From Melitaea cinxia (lineage: Eukaryota; Arthropoda; Insecta; Lepidoptera; Nymphalidae), in the NCBI RefSeq assembly GCF_905220565.1, contig NC_059409.1, positions 2,115,501 to 2,179,500 of the forward strand: a stretch of DNA of 64,000 nt, written 5' to 3'. Position 1 is the stretch's first letter, and every line of letters starts with the position of its first letter. A model generated the notes under the pieces. The model was given only the letters and a program-made list of their open reading frames with translations, searched no databases and was not told the DNA's origin. A program made the translations under genes and the position numbers. Below are positions 31,724-41,496 of this stretch, piece after piece.

Positions 31724-32287
31724 CTTTTTAACCGACTTCCAAAAAAGGAGGAGGTTCTCAATTCGACTGTATTTTTTTTATGTATGTTACATCAGAACTT
31801 TTGACCGTGTGGACCGATTTCGACAATTTTTTTTTAATCGAAAGGTGGTGTGTGTCAATTGGTCCCATTTAAATTTATTTGAGATCTAACAACTAATTTT
31901 CGAGTTATATCTAATAATGCGTTTTCACTTGACGCATAACTTTCTACTAGATGTACCGATTTTGATAATTCTTTTTTTGTTGGAAAGGGGATATCCTTAG
32001 TTTAGTACCATGATAAGAAAACCAGGATCTGATGGTGGGATTCCAGAGAAATCGAGGGAAACTCTTGAAAATCCGCAATAACTTTTTACTGGGTGTACCG
32101 ATTTTAATGATTTTTAAATTAATCGAAAGCCGATGTTTATCATGTGGTCACATTTAAATTTCATCGAGATCTGATTACAACTTTTGGAGTAATTTTTGAT
32201 AATGCGTATTTACTTGACTATTTTTTTCGTCTACCGACGTTGTATTACTTGTCGATATAATTGAGGTCGGTTTTTCTTCGTTTGTTT
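31724..32287 (+). repeat. Repeat G, long form
   Basis: It runs from 'tttttaaccgacttccaaaa' to 'tataattgaggtcggttttt' plus 'cttcgtttg', about 560 bp. It contains two related halves: a left half with 'gaaaggtggtgtgtgtcaat' and 'ctaataatgcgttttcactt', and a right half with 'cgaaagccgatgtttatcat' and 'gataatgcgtatttacttga'. This suggests G itself arose by an internal duplication. The 'ccaggatctgatggtgggat' module is present once. Confidence 0.85.
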
Positions 32288-32611
32288 ATAGTAGTAATAA
32301 CGTAACCAAGTTTATTTTAAGAGTGTCGCACTCACCAGACACAAAACGGTTGTGTTTGTACAGACTGCTCCGAATCAAATAAATAAAACTAAAATAAATT
32401 TTATTGGTAACGAAGTACTGCTGACGTAAGAAAAAAATCAACAAAATTCAATCTTAATACTAAAATACAAAGCCTTACACAAAAAAATGAATTTGTGATG
32501 TCACCAATCGGACATACTCAGTATTGTTGAGACATCGTTGCCCCAAAAATGATTTTCAGTGAGCACCGTGTATATACAGACAGCAAAAAGTGCAGCACGG
32601 ACAGTGATAAC
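32288..32611. other. Stretch without recognised feature
   Basis: No named repeat; unremarkable composition. Confidence 0.45.
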
Positions 32612-32733
32612 ACTCTAAAAATTAAAATAGCTATTTAGCGATAAGATCGCCTTTGTACATCTTGTATTGCATCTTTCTTTATATGTGTCTGTATTTCGGT
32701 GTACATTAAGAATAAATAAATAAATAAATAAAA
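32612..32733 (+). repeat. LINE-like 3' UTR fragment K with (AAAT)n tail
   Basis: 'aatagctatttagcgataag' and 'atcgcctttgtacatcttgt' are followed by 'tgtacattaagaataaataa' and a (AATA)n run to about 32733. Reverse-oriented relatives at 47484 and 51061 share the 'gtacaaa..ctcttatcgctaaa' words. The form (a common 3' end with a simple tail) fits a LINE 3' UTR. No coding part is present. Confidence 0.55.
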
Positions 32734-33200
32734 AGAGTTATAAAAACTAAACTATTAGCAGGAAAACAGAATAAGAAATTCTTAGAAGAGAAGAGAATTT
32801 TTAGAAGGATTGTTTGTGCTTGCACAATATTGACAGTGATTGACAATAAGCTATGCATACATATGATAGTGTGTCAGAAATCTAATACAAATCTTCCAAT
32901 ACGAATTTTTTTATTTCAACACAAAATTATATTCATTGTTTCTGCATTATCACATCTACATTGTTTTGTACAATGATTTTAACTATAATAAGGAATAAGG
33001 CTCGTTCATAATATCCTTTTGTCTATTATATTTTTTAGAGTTAATTTATGTTATTAAAACTTATTTTATGGAAACATTAATCTAGAATATGGCACGCAGC
33101 AATAATGATGCTTTCTACTTATTAAGAATTTTCAAAATCGTTTCGGTAATTCAAGAAATTAGGCCTTAAATAATTTACAACCAGTCTTATAAGACTTAAA
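32734..33200. other. AT-rich stretch without recognised feature
   Basis: No named repeat or frame. Confidence 0.45.
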
Positions 33201-33396
33201 GAAATCACAGCTAAATAATACTGTTTTCAAGCATTCCTGTAAGTGTTCCTGTTGGTGAGTAAGGTGACCAGAGCTCGTGGGGGGATTGGGGATTGGGTCG
33301 GCAACGCGCTTGCGATGCTTCTGGTGTTGCAGGCGTCTATAAGCTACGGTAATCTCTTACCATCAGGTGAGCCGTACGCTTGTTTGCCGACCTAGT
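33201..33396 (-). mobile_element. Retroposon C copy with A-rich tail
   Basis: 'gaaatcacagctaaataata', 'ctgttttcaagcattcctgt', 'ggtgaccagagctcgtgggg', 'cgcgcttgcgatgcttctgg', 'ggtgagccgtacgcttgttt', 'gccgacctagt', then 'gatataaaaaaataataata'. Same end and A-rich tail as the 28784 copy. Confidence 0.87.
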
Positions 33397-34055
33397 GATA
33401 TAAAAAAATAATAATAAATTTGACCTCTATATTATGTATAGGTTTACACATTTTCTATAAACATAAATCTGATGAAATAATTATAATTTTTTATTTGTAC
33501 GAAAAAAGCAATGCGTACCAAAAACTCATTATTAATTATTGATTTGTTTGTTTACGTTCAAAGTATTTGATCCCTCATTGTAATTAATTGATTCCAAGAC
33601 GAATGTATTTGTTTTGCAAGAAATTAAAAAAAAAAATACATTTTAATTTATCATAAAGCTTAAATAGGAGAAGATAATTTTATTTTAATGACGTATACAT
33701 AACTTATAATCAAAGCAATGCATTTATTACGCATATTGTTATTATATAGTATTAATTGTAAATACTTTTCAAAACAAATTTGTAATAAATTAATTTCCAT
33801 CGTAATATAAATTCGTTAAATAAAAATTAAAACGTAAGAAGATAAATACGAATGAAAACATTATATCAAACTGTCCATTCGCACAGCATCAGCGCCTTGA
33901 TTTGCTGATTTGCTGACGTCCTAAGCAAACTGTTACAAACTGAACATAGCAAACATGAGGTTCGTACTGTCAATAAATAAGACATGGGTCACAGTCCTTC
34001 CTGATTATGAAAAGTATGATACAGTGACCAACATCAAGAGTTTAATAAATGAAAA
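33397..34055. other. AT-rich stretch without recognised feature
   Basis: No named repeat. A-run near 33628. Confidence 0.5.
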
Positions 34056-34143
34056 TAAATATAATATAGTATATTATATATTATATATATAATATAATAT
34101 ATTATATTGAATGCCATATATTATATAATATATGGCATTCAAT
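34056..34143. repeat. AT-rich array ending in a perfect 38-bp palindrome
   Basis: 34056-34105 is (AT/ATA)-rich alternating sequence. 34106-34143 is a perfect palindrome with half-site ATTGAATGCCATATATTAT (19 bp) and no spacer. Such sequence can extrude as a cruciform and is often unstable. Confidence 0.95.
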
Positions 34144-34890
34144 TTATATTTTAAACAAGGAACAAAGGTTTGAAACAAAAAAGTATGTGTGTGCAATTCG
34201 CATACGGCAGAAGTGAAATTTCTAAAAATTCGTAGGAAGGTAGATCGTTGCCGTTTGTTCTGTCTACGATAATCACGGTGTCATGAAAAAGGTCGGTTAC
34301 GCGTTTTGAGCAGTAATGCCTTCTATCTCATTCTCTCATATTTTATGTGTTTCTTCTTTTCCGTGACGCATTTACGTTTCATCGAGATTCAAATCACAAC
34401 GATCCTAAAGAAGTTTTCACTTCGAAAATAAATTCTTTCATATTCGGAAATCATCATATAATTGTCAGATAATAAAAAATATTCTTATAAGTCGCAACAA
34501 ATTCTAAAACAAGCATTTACTATGTAGAAGTTTTGATTTGTCTACTTTGATACTTCTTATATAGTCCATTGTAACTGCAGCATTTTAAGCGTACCTCTGT
34601 TTAAAAAAAAAATACTTATACCAGCTTTTGAATAAAAAAACAATCACCATAATCGGTATACTCAGTAACAAGTAAAACACAAAAAAATACATTTGAATTT
34701 AGAACCTCCATCAGGTCGTTTACAAATCGAGATATTTGCATTACAGAGTAAATAGAATTTGTTTATTTTGAAGTAAATGTAACATCCGTTAATTTGAATG
34801 AAACTAGTGACACTTTTTGATTCAATAATTTCTAGAAAAAGGAAGAGAAACAGAGAGACAAAAATAAGTCGTTAAAGATTTGCACTTCAC
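34144..34890. other. Stretch without recognised feature
   Basis: No named repeat or frame of note. Confidence 0.45.
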
Positions 34891-34901
34891 CTGTTTTATC
34901 A
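34891..34901 (+). repeat. Target-site duplication, left
   Basis: CTGTTTTATCA, repeated exactly at 35141-35151. Confidence 0.9.
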
Positions 34902-35140
34902 GTGAATTGGCAGTGGGCTGGTCACCTGTGTCGCATACCGATGGCCGTTGCAGCAGTGTGTTTTGGAGTGGAGTTGGCGTGTTGGCAAACGCAGTGTGGG
35001 ACGCCCTCGGCTCGCTGGACCGACGATCTACGTAAGATTACCGGTGGTGCCTGGATGAATATTGCGGGATGTTTGGTGTAAGCTTGGCGTAGCCATGTCC
35101 AGCAGTGGACTGCAATAGGCTGAAATGTGTATAGATGTGT
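34902..35140 (+). pseudogene. 5'-truncated RTE-type LINE 3' end with target duplication
   Basis: 239 bp encoding the decayed C-terminus of the same LINE as 61651: QWAGHLCR, a frameshift at the 'cgcataccg' site (one base short of 'cgcaggaccg'), then 'ggcaaacgcagtgtgggacg', 'gctggaccgacgatctacgt', and the last codons in 'ccagcagtggactgcaatag' followed by 'gctga'. The flanks are exact 11-bp repeats, so this fragment inserted as such by target-primed reverse transcription. The minus frame at 34922-35152 is antisense. Confidence 0.9.
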
Positions 35141-35151
35141 CTGTTTTATCA
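35141..35151 (+). repeat. Target-site duplication, right
   Basis: Second exact copy of CTGTTTTATCA. Confidence 0.9.
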
Positions 35152-35916
35152 AATAGTTTTAATAATTAAAATATTTCAATTAGCAGACTTAATAAATTAA
35201 CTAATAAGTTAATATTATTTCATTTTAATAATTTTTTGAAGAAGAATTTTTCATTAAATACGTTTTATCTATTATTTCATTTTATCGATTCAAATCGATA
35301 CATTCGCGCCGGGAACACAAACTCAGATTAAAGTCTGAAATTCCCGTCTTTAACGTTATCCTACAGATATCTCAATGGATAAATTAATGAATAGAGCATT
35401 TGTGCCTTTGCTTTATTGTGCTAATTATAAAAGGATTTACCTTGTTAAATATTAATATAGCGTACACAGTATTTGAATTTAAATCAACTCACTTTTACTT
35501 AACATATCTTTACGTTACTTTGACTTAGATTTAAAATATGATGAATTTTTGAGAGCTTTTTTTAGATATCTAATAAAAATCAACATTATTTTTGATACTT
35601 CACTTACCTACGTAAGTGATTTAGGCAATGTACCCTAAAAAGAGGCGTCGGCGAGCCACCCAGATGTTTCGCTGTAAATGAATTTATTGTTATACGTTAT
35701 TTGAAACTCTGATAGCGTAAAGTATTGATTAACGCGGATATTACATAAGAATTTTATTACATTAATTTTAGCTCTGAAAGCTCTGTAAAATAAATAAGCC
35801 GAATTGACTTACTTAAACAGAATGAAACCACAGACAATGATACTCATGGATAATCAGAAGGTTTTTATTGGAAAAGAAGAGAATTAGATAATGTAAAACT
35901 GAAAAACTATTATCAC
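35152..35916. other. Stretch without recognised feature
   Basis: A 'cgattcaaatcgatacattc' inverted-repeat-like patch lies near 35287. No named repeat or gene. Confidence 0.45.
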
Positions 35917-35968
35917 TTTTTAACCGACTTCAAAAAAAAGGAGGAAGTTACTGAATTTGACCGTATAT

Positions 35969-35979
35969 ATATAACGTAT
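35969..35979 (+). repeat. Target-site duplication, left
   Basis: ATATAACGTAT, repeated exactly at 36341-36351. Confidence 0.93.
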
Positions 35980-36340
35980 CATCATCATCATCATTACAGC
36001 CTATACAGTCCACTGCTGGACATAGGCCTCCACAAGTTTACGCCAAAAATAACGTGAACTCATGTGTTTTGCCCATAGTCACCACGCTGGGCAGGCGGGT
36101 TGGTGACCGCAGTACTGGCTTTGTCGCACCGAAGACGCTGCTGCCCGTCTTCGGCCTGTGTATTTCAAAGCCAGCAGTTGGATGGTTATCCCGCCATCGG
36201 TCGGCTTCTTAAGTTCCAAAGTGGTTGTGGAACCTTGTTATCCCTTAGTCGCCTCTTACGACACCCACGGGAAGAGAGGGGGTGGCTAAATTCTTTAGTG
36301 CCGTAGCCACACAGCACTTAGTGCCGTAGCCACACAGCAC
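35980..36340 (-). mobile_element. SINE A nested in repeat G, with doubled head
   Basis: The plus strand runs from the simple tail 'catcatcatcatcattacag' and RTE-derived 'cagtccactgctggacatag' to the head 'gtgccgtagccacacagcac'. The last ~23 bp of the head occur twice in a row (36296-36317 and 36318-36340), which makes it 361 bp instead of ~325. Exact 11-bp target duplications flank it. It is the same subfamily as the 12599 copy. The frame at 36100-36306 is SINE. Confidence 0.95.
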
Positions 36341-36351
36341 ATATAACGTAT
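36341..36351 (+). repeat. Target-site duplication, right
   Basis: Second exact copy of ATATAACGTAT. Confidence 0.93.
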
Positions 36352-36993
36352 GTTCGGGGATAACTCCATCGTTTATGAACCGATTTTGATAATTCTTTTT
36401 TTGTTGGAAAGGAGATATCCCTAGTTTGGAAGGAAAACCAGGCTCTGATGATGGGATCCCAGAGACATCGAGGGAAACTCTCGAAAATTCGCATAACTTT
36501 TTACTGGGTGTACCGATTTTGATGATTTTTAATGAAATTGAAAGCCGATGTTTATCATGTGGTTACATCATCATTTAAATTTCATCGAGATCTGATTACA
36601 ACTTTTGGAGTACTCTTTGATAATGCGTATTTACTTGACTATTTTTTCATCTACCTACGTTGTATTACTTGTCGATATAACTGAAGTCGGTTTTTCTTCG
36701 TTTGCCTGCAAACACAATTATAAATATAAGTACAGCTGGTCCAAACAACCATATAAATAAATAAAGGTATACTTAATTTAAAAGGCTTAAATCAAATTTT
36801 ATTTTAGACGTAAATAATTGTTAATATAACGCCTAAAGCCTTTAAATTGGTAATAAGCAAAACATTTATCTTCCCTTTTTCCTCTATTATACTTTTACTC
36901 TTACTCTTGGACCTATTTAGTTACTTATCGGGAAACATGAACATTACATTCGATAGCGTTACTACAGCTAATAGAATTGAAAATCAATATTTT

Positions 36994-37236
36994 GCTTCAG
37001 CCTGTAATATCCCACTACTGGGTATAGGCCTCTTTCCCCGTGTAGGAGAAGGATCAGAGCTTAATCCACCACGCTGCTCCAATGCGGGTTGGCGGATATA
37101 TTCCCTACTATGAGTAACGATCGCTATCAGGTGTACATGATAACAACCGGGATCGACGGCTTAACGTGCTCTCCGAGGCACGGTGGGGAGACCCACTAGA
37201 AGTGCACAAATACCCAGACCACGGCAAACACCTGTA
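36994..37236 (-). mobile_element. SINE B copy, head truncated
   Basis: 'gcttcagcctgtaatatccc', 'actactgggtataggcctct', 'aaggatcagagcttaatcca', 'ctatgagtaacgatcgctat', 'ccgaggcacggtggggagac', 'accacggcaaacacctgtat'. The tRNA-like B box region is absent. Frames 36847-37113 (+) and 37108-37323 (-) run through this SINE. Confidence 0.88.
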
Positions 37237-37550
37237 TATATTTCGACTAATAACTATATGATTGGAAACAGTTTTAATAAAATTAATCAAGGTTAGATTT
37301 ATTACACGCCAACAAAAATCCATATACAGAGAATAATTAAAAACAATAAATAACCCCTAAGGGGGCGTTCTTATCGTAAACACAGCGATCACTCCCAGGT
37401 AACTGAAGTAAAGATTATAATATAATAGCTATTCTTTTCACAATTTTTGTTGATAGAATTTTCTGTGTGTAGTGTTTTATTTAAAAAGGATGTGATATAT
37501 GGTACAGTTATAATAATAATCATATTAATAAATGTATGCCTGTTCGTGTC
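37237..37550. other. Stretch without recognised feature
   Basis: 'gggggcgttcttatcgtaaa' near 37360 may be a trace of the K-type 3' UTR repeat; too short to call. Confidence 0.35.
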
Positions 37551-37757
37551 TGTAATAGTGTATGATGTATGTGTAGCGACATCTATCGCGCAGCATACAA
37601 ACTAGATAAAACTGACGTATCCCACATCGCGCTATCAAAGTTATTGTTGATTCTTCACACTTCCCTAAACTGGTGACCCCGTCGATCGACACCGTCTGAG
37701 AAGACTTTTTATTACGACACTACAACAGTCCCTAAATATGTAATAGTGTATGATGTA
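37551..37757 (+). repeat. LTR-like remnant bounded by a 19-bp direct repeat
   Basis: TGTAATAGTGTATGATGTA occurs exactly at 37551-37569 and 37739-37757. Between them is 'cctaaactggtgaccccgtc', whose TGGTGACCCC resembles a tRNA primer-binding site placed just after an LTR in Gypsy-like elements. Two readings are possible: a collapsed LTR - primer site - second-LTR-start remnant, or an unrelated 169-bp insert with a 19-bp target duplication. No coding region. Confidence 0.4.
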
Positions 37758-37789
37758 CGCGTTTTCATCATTTATAACTTATATGTATA

Positions 37790-37945
37790 ATGTTTCTAAT
37801 CACAGTGTGCCTCTTGGCATAGGTCTCCTCTAATAATTTCCACTGTGGTTTGTCCTGAGTTACCCGTCTCCCGTCCTACCTTGGGCCAGTTGTAATTTTG
37901 AGGTCATCCTCCCATCTTATGCACTGTCTTCCAAGGCTATATGGC
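37790..37945 (-). repeat. Unclassified repeat-like segment
   Basis: 'gtgcctcttggcataggtct', 'cctctaataatttccactgt', 'tccgtcctaccttgggcc'-type text (here 'cccgtcctaccttgggccag') and 'catcctcccatcttatgcac' look like the reverse of a LINE 3' coding end, a style I recall from insect LINEs. I could not align it to anything in the window. Confidence 0.3.
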
Positions 37946-37984
37946 ACAGTTAGTAATTTGAAAAGATCTGGAGTAGCTTGAGTA

Positions 37985-38165
37985 GGGTTCCCACCACAAC
38001 AACACACCACCTTTTACCTTTACAACACCCTTTACCTTTCAGATCACAACCAAACAATACTTTCAAGTGGTCTTGTTTTTGTGGTGAGAAGTCGCTGTGT
38101 TGATAGCGAGGGTTGGGTCGGCTTCCTACTTGCGGTAGGTACTCCCATTGTTGCACGTATCCATC
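37985..38165 (-). mobile_element. Retroposon C copy, degenerate
   Basis: 'ttcagatcacaaccaaacaa', 'tactttcaagtggtcttgtt', 'tttgtggtgagaagtcgctg', 'gggttgggtcggcttcctac', 'tactcccattgttgcacgta' keep the C order with many changes. The minus frame at 37950-38156 is chance. Confidence 0.5.
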
Positions 38166-38584
38166 GCTACTAACGAAGTATAATACAATGTCGGATAACC
38201 CTTAATCAGTTAAGCTGTTTGACTTTGATCCGACTCCTTGAACCGACCAAGAGTTATTATGTTAGACAATTTTGCGGGCAACAACTTAGTTGAAATTGTC
38301 ACCCAGATCCAATGGTGAACTTTATATTAACGTATAACAATTAATTATAAGCCTTATCGAAGATAATAAAAAAAGACATACACAAATTCAGTTTGAATTA
38401 ATATTAGGCAAAAAAAAAATAAAGCTATAAAAATTTGCTGTTTTCTTTCAACCATAAATTGCCAAGCCAAGCCAAAGTTTTTCAACAAGTTTCTCGGTGA
38501 CCTGGAAGTCTATTTGGCTTTTGATGAGTAAGTCATAAGTTATAAAAATACAATATATACAAATTTAAGTATTTTAGCCTAATT
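38166..38584. other. Stretch without recognised feature
   Basis: No named repeat; short 'gccaagccaagccaaag' tandem near 38461. Confidence 0.45.
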
Positions 38585-38765
38585 TCAGAGCAGCCTGTCT
38601 GGGGAAGTATCCCAATCATTAAGATCGCCAGCTCGTCGCACAGCCTCGTAGTACCCTGTGGTGAGTAAGTTAACCAAAGTTCTTGAAGATACGCAGAGCT
38701 TAGGGCATAATACTGCTATTTTGTGTTTTTTCGTGCGATGAGTTAGCTTTGCCATCCTAGCAGTA
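38585..38765 (-). mobile_element. Retroposon C copy, degenerate
   Basis: 'agagcagcctgtctggggaa', 'gtatcccaatcattaagatc', 'cctgtggtgagtaagttaac', 'caaagttcttgaagatacgc' match the C order weakly. Confidence 0.5.
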
Positions 38766-39130
38766 CGAAATAGAGGCTAATGCATAGAAACATTCACAGA
38801 ACATTACTAAACACATTAATATTCCTTTATTGATACAAATTTTAATTAGCTATACGTTCTTTTAATTCTAAAAAGGTATAGAAGATTAATTAAAATAAAT
38901 CAATAACTCGTCAAGACGACGGAAATTGATTTTTCGCTCGGGTTCAAAACGTAATTAAAGCTCGTTGGTATTTTTAATAAAAAATGAAGCTATCTATTCA
39001 CTTGTTTAACACTTGCTTGTGTCCGTATTTTTGTTTGTGAAATTATAAATCTAAATTAATTAATTCTTAATAAGTTATTATAATTAATGAATATTAATAA
39101 ATTATAAGTCTAAATTAAGTCTTGACAACC
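38766..39130. other. AT-rich stretch without recognised feature
   Basis: No named repeat or frame. Confidence 0.45.
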
Positions 39131-39139
39131 AACGATACA
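39131..39139 (+). repeat. Target-site duplication, left
   Basis: AACGATACA, repeated at 39479-39487. Confidence 0.75.
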
Positions 39140-39478
39140 CAACGGTCACATCCATGGATTGTAACCTGTTGCGCTGGCGGTTGCGGGTTCGATCCCCGCA
39201 CATGACAAACATTTGTATTGGCTATACAGGTGTTTGCTGTGGTCTGGGTATTTGTGCAGTCCTTGTGGGTCTCCCCACCGTGCCTCGGAGAGCACGTTAA
39301 GCCGTCGGTCCCGGTTGTTATCATGCACACCTGATAGCGATCGTTACTCATAGTAGGGAATATATCCGCCAACCCGCATTGAAAAGCATGGTGGATTAAG
39401 CTCTGATCTTTCTCCTAGATGGGGAAAGAAGCCTATGCCCAGCAGTGGGATATTACAGGCTGAAGCGTAAGCGTAACG
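39140..39478 (+). mobile_element. SINE B, near complete, with 9-bp target duplication
   Basis: The head starts inside the A-box region ('caacggtcacatccatgg'), with B box 'gggttcgatccccgc' at about 39184. Next come 'ttgtattggctatacaggtg', 'gggtctccccaccgtgcctc', 'taagccgtcggtcccggttg', 'ccaacccgcattgaaaagca', and the RTE-like tail 'atgcccagcagtgggatatt' with 'acaggctgaagcgtaagcg'. A tRNA-derived head normally provides an internal pol III promoter. Minus frames at 39115-39372 and 39344-39568 are antisense SINE. Confidence 0.92.
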
Positions 39479-39487
39479 AACGATACA
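39479..39487 (+). repeat. Target-site duplication, right
   Basis: Second copy of AACGATACA. Confidence 0.75.
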
Positions 39488-40164
39488 AACGTACAATGTA
39501 AAAATAAATAATACAAAAAATGGACGCGTATCATACAAATCTTTAAAAATCCAAATTGAAAGTGTCAAATCGTTTGGAATAGATTAACTCAATTCTTTAA
39601 GACTGATACGCATACGTAGACCGATCTGTTGAAGAATGGGTTTCGATTATCTTGATCGTGTTATAGTGTCTCTATGTGTATTACAACCGTATAACAAGAG
39701 CTGACAATTGGAGGATTGGTAATTTTGTTAGAAGAATCAATTATTTTGAATATCAAATGTCAAATTTTTTCACCATTTGGAATAAAGCATGTCGAAAAAA
39801 GTTCATACTTATTAAGATGATAGAGCAAAGATGTAACACTAACAGGCATAAAATGCGTTGTTACTCAAAAGTGCGTATGTAGTTCAGCTCAAAGTTTTAT
39901 TAAAAGTTAGAACGAACGAAGTCAAGGATAAAACGTAGTGCGCCGCATCCTTCTCGAAATTAATTTACCCTCATATATAACGAGACAAAAATACTTTCAG
40001 CTAACATCATTAAAAGTTTCTGACTGAAACGAAAAAATACAATATACTAGTAAACTTTTAATAGCGTTTTCGGATACTGCAGTAACATGTTATGTATGAT
40101 ATTTCCTTACTTTAATCTAACCCAAGATAAGTTTCAACTTTAGAAATGTATCTTATACATCATG
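39488..40164. other. Stretch without recognised feature
   Basis: The 68-codon frame at 39676-39882 has no recognisable motif. Confidence 0.45.
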
Positions 40165-41323
40165 TTTTTTGTTTTGATATCGCAGGGTAACCCATTTACG
40201 GGTGATATCCAGGATGCCCGGGTAGGCATTCCTAGACCGTATGTCGGCTTAGCACTTACACTACCGACCAAAACCCCCGCGGGAGCCTTCAGCCGCTTTA
40301 ATTGGAGGGTCCCGGATCTGCAGGCAACAGGATCCCTCCAGCGACAGGTTGGCCTCGGCGAAAAGACCAGACTTCTCCTCCATGGGACTGTCCGGCTCAC
40401 CTCTGAAAAATCCCGACGACGCCATGTCTAGCAGGACCGGGTTCCCATCCCGGCCCGACATGGGCACAGGGGCGTTACTGAAAATGCATTAAGTAGCGCC
40501 TCCTACGCACCCCCGTTCGTCGCCTGCGGACGGAGGCCTCGTCGGCGGCCCCCTCCCTCATCCGCTCGTCGTTCTCCTTCTGGGACATTACTGTCTCGCA
40601 GAAGGAGACCATCGCCTTCCAGGACTCGTCGTCGCCGAGCATCGCGGTGATAACGCTCAGCAGTGACAAGTCCCCTCCGAGAACTGTCGTCAGATCGCGA
40701 CGTGGCGCCGCCCATCTCGGGCACACCTCGAGGGTGTGCTGGGCAGAGTCCACCGCCGCGCCACAATCGTGACATTCAGTCGTCGGCTCCCTTTGGGCCG
40801 TCCGACACAAGTATTCACCAAAGCAGCCGTGTCCGGTGAGAACCTGCGTCAGACGGAAGGTGAGGGGTTTGCGCTTACGGCGCATCCACCGCTCAAGGAC
40901 CGGGCACAAGGTAGCCGTTACGTGTGTGCCATACGGCTGCTCCGCCAGGTCCTCCCCCACCTCTGCATTAGTGCTTCTTGCCCCATCCGGCGCACCCGTA
41001 GGATCCCGTCTAACGTGGGGTTCTCACCGAGAGCCCTCCTACCCGAGACGTATGAGTAGGTCTCGGCAAGGACCTCCGCCACGAGTTCCCACGGGGGATC
41101 GCCGGCTAGAGCAGTAGCTGCAGCCCACGATACCGTACGGTACCCCCGGATCACCCTCACCGCGATGATCCTCTGCGCAGACCGCAGCGCGGCCTTATTC
41201 CTCGCAGTGAGGCGATCCGCCCAAACCGGGGCACCGTACGTCGCCATACTCCGGCAGACTCCGGAATATAGCTGCCTGCAGGCGGCGCTGGGTCCTCCGA
41301 GGTTCGGGAGGAATTAATATATG
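40165..41323 (-). pseudogene. R1-clade LINE, C-terminal ORF2 fragment plus 3' UTR
   Basis: GC-rich block. Reading from 41323 down, one frame (about 41310-40918) carries 'MATYGAPVWADRL' and 'RGYRTVSWAAATALAGDPP', and a second (40960-40475) carries 'LTFRLTQVLTGHGCFGEYLC' and a CCHC-type knuckle 'CHDCGAAVDSAQHTLEVC', ending in an arginine-rich tail '...RRRYLMHFQ'. The change of frame near 40950 is a frameshift. These are the post-RT region and terminal zinc finger typical of R1-clade elements. Endonuclease and RT are lost. From 40474 to about 40165 is a non-coding 3' UTR ending near 'gatatcaaaacaaaaaacat'. The neighbouring DNA is not rRNA, so this is either a non-rDNA-specific R1-clade member or an off-target insertion. 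Plus frames at 40162-41117 are antisense. Confidence 0.87.
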
Positions 41324-41366
41324 GCAGCCATTATTAATATAATATAATAATATTAATAATGGCTGC
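41324..41366. repeat. 17-bp perfect inverted repeat with 9-nt loop
   Basis: Arms GCAGCCATTATTAATAT (41324-41340) and ATATTAATAATGGCTGC (41350-41366), loop aatataata. It sits exactly between the 5' break of the R1 LINE and the first base region of a SINE A. Confidence 0.95.
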
Positions 41367-41367
41367 G

Positions 41368-41496
41368 GTGTGGTTACGGCAGTAAAGAATATAGCCATCC
41401 CCTCTCTTCCCGTGGGTGTTTTAAGAGGCGAATAAGGGATAGCACAGTTTCATTACCACCTAGAAACTTAAAAAGCCGACCGATGGTGGAATAATC
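41368..41496 (+). mobile_element. SINE A 5' part
   Basis: 'gtgtggttacggcagtaaag', 'cttcccgtgggtgttttaag', 'aataagggatagcacagttt', 'aaaagccgaccgatggtgga' match the head of SINE A. The 3' two-thirds are missing. Loss of the 3' side cannot come from incomplete reverse transcription, so a deletion is more likely. Confidence 0.85.

Larger units (their letters stand above)
35917..36721 (+). repeat. Repeat G copy, split by a SINE A insertion
   Basis: Left part 35917-35979 ('tttttaaccgacttcaaaaa', 'ggaggaagttactgaatttg'); right part 36341-36721 ('gaaccgattttgataattct', 'ctctgatgatgggatcccag', 'tataactgaagtcggttttt', 'gcctgcaaacacaattat'). Removing SINE A and one copy of the 11-bp duplication rejoins the G sequence smoothly. 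Confidence 0.9.

Noticed and set aside
34922..35152. 76-codon minus frame
   Set aside because: Antisense of the RTE LINE end.
39175..39200. tRNA-like B boxes here and at 23042, 30367, 52530 and 53401
   Set aside because: They lie in SINE heads followed by SINE bodies; no cloverleaf with a closing acceptor stem is present, so they are not tRNA genes.
40162..41117. Several long plus frames in the GC-rich block
   Set aside because: They are antisense to the R1-clade LINE; GC-rich sequence lacks stops in all frames. The minus frames carry the recognisable protein.
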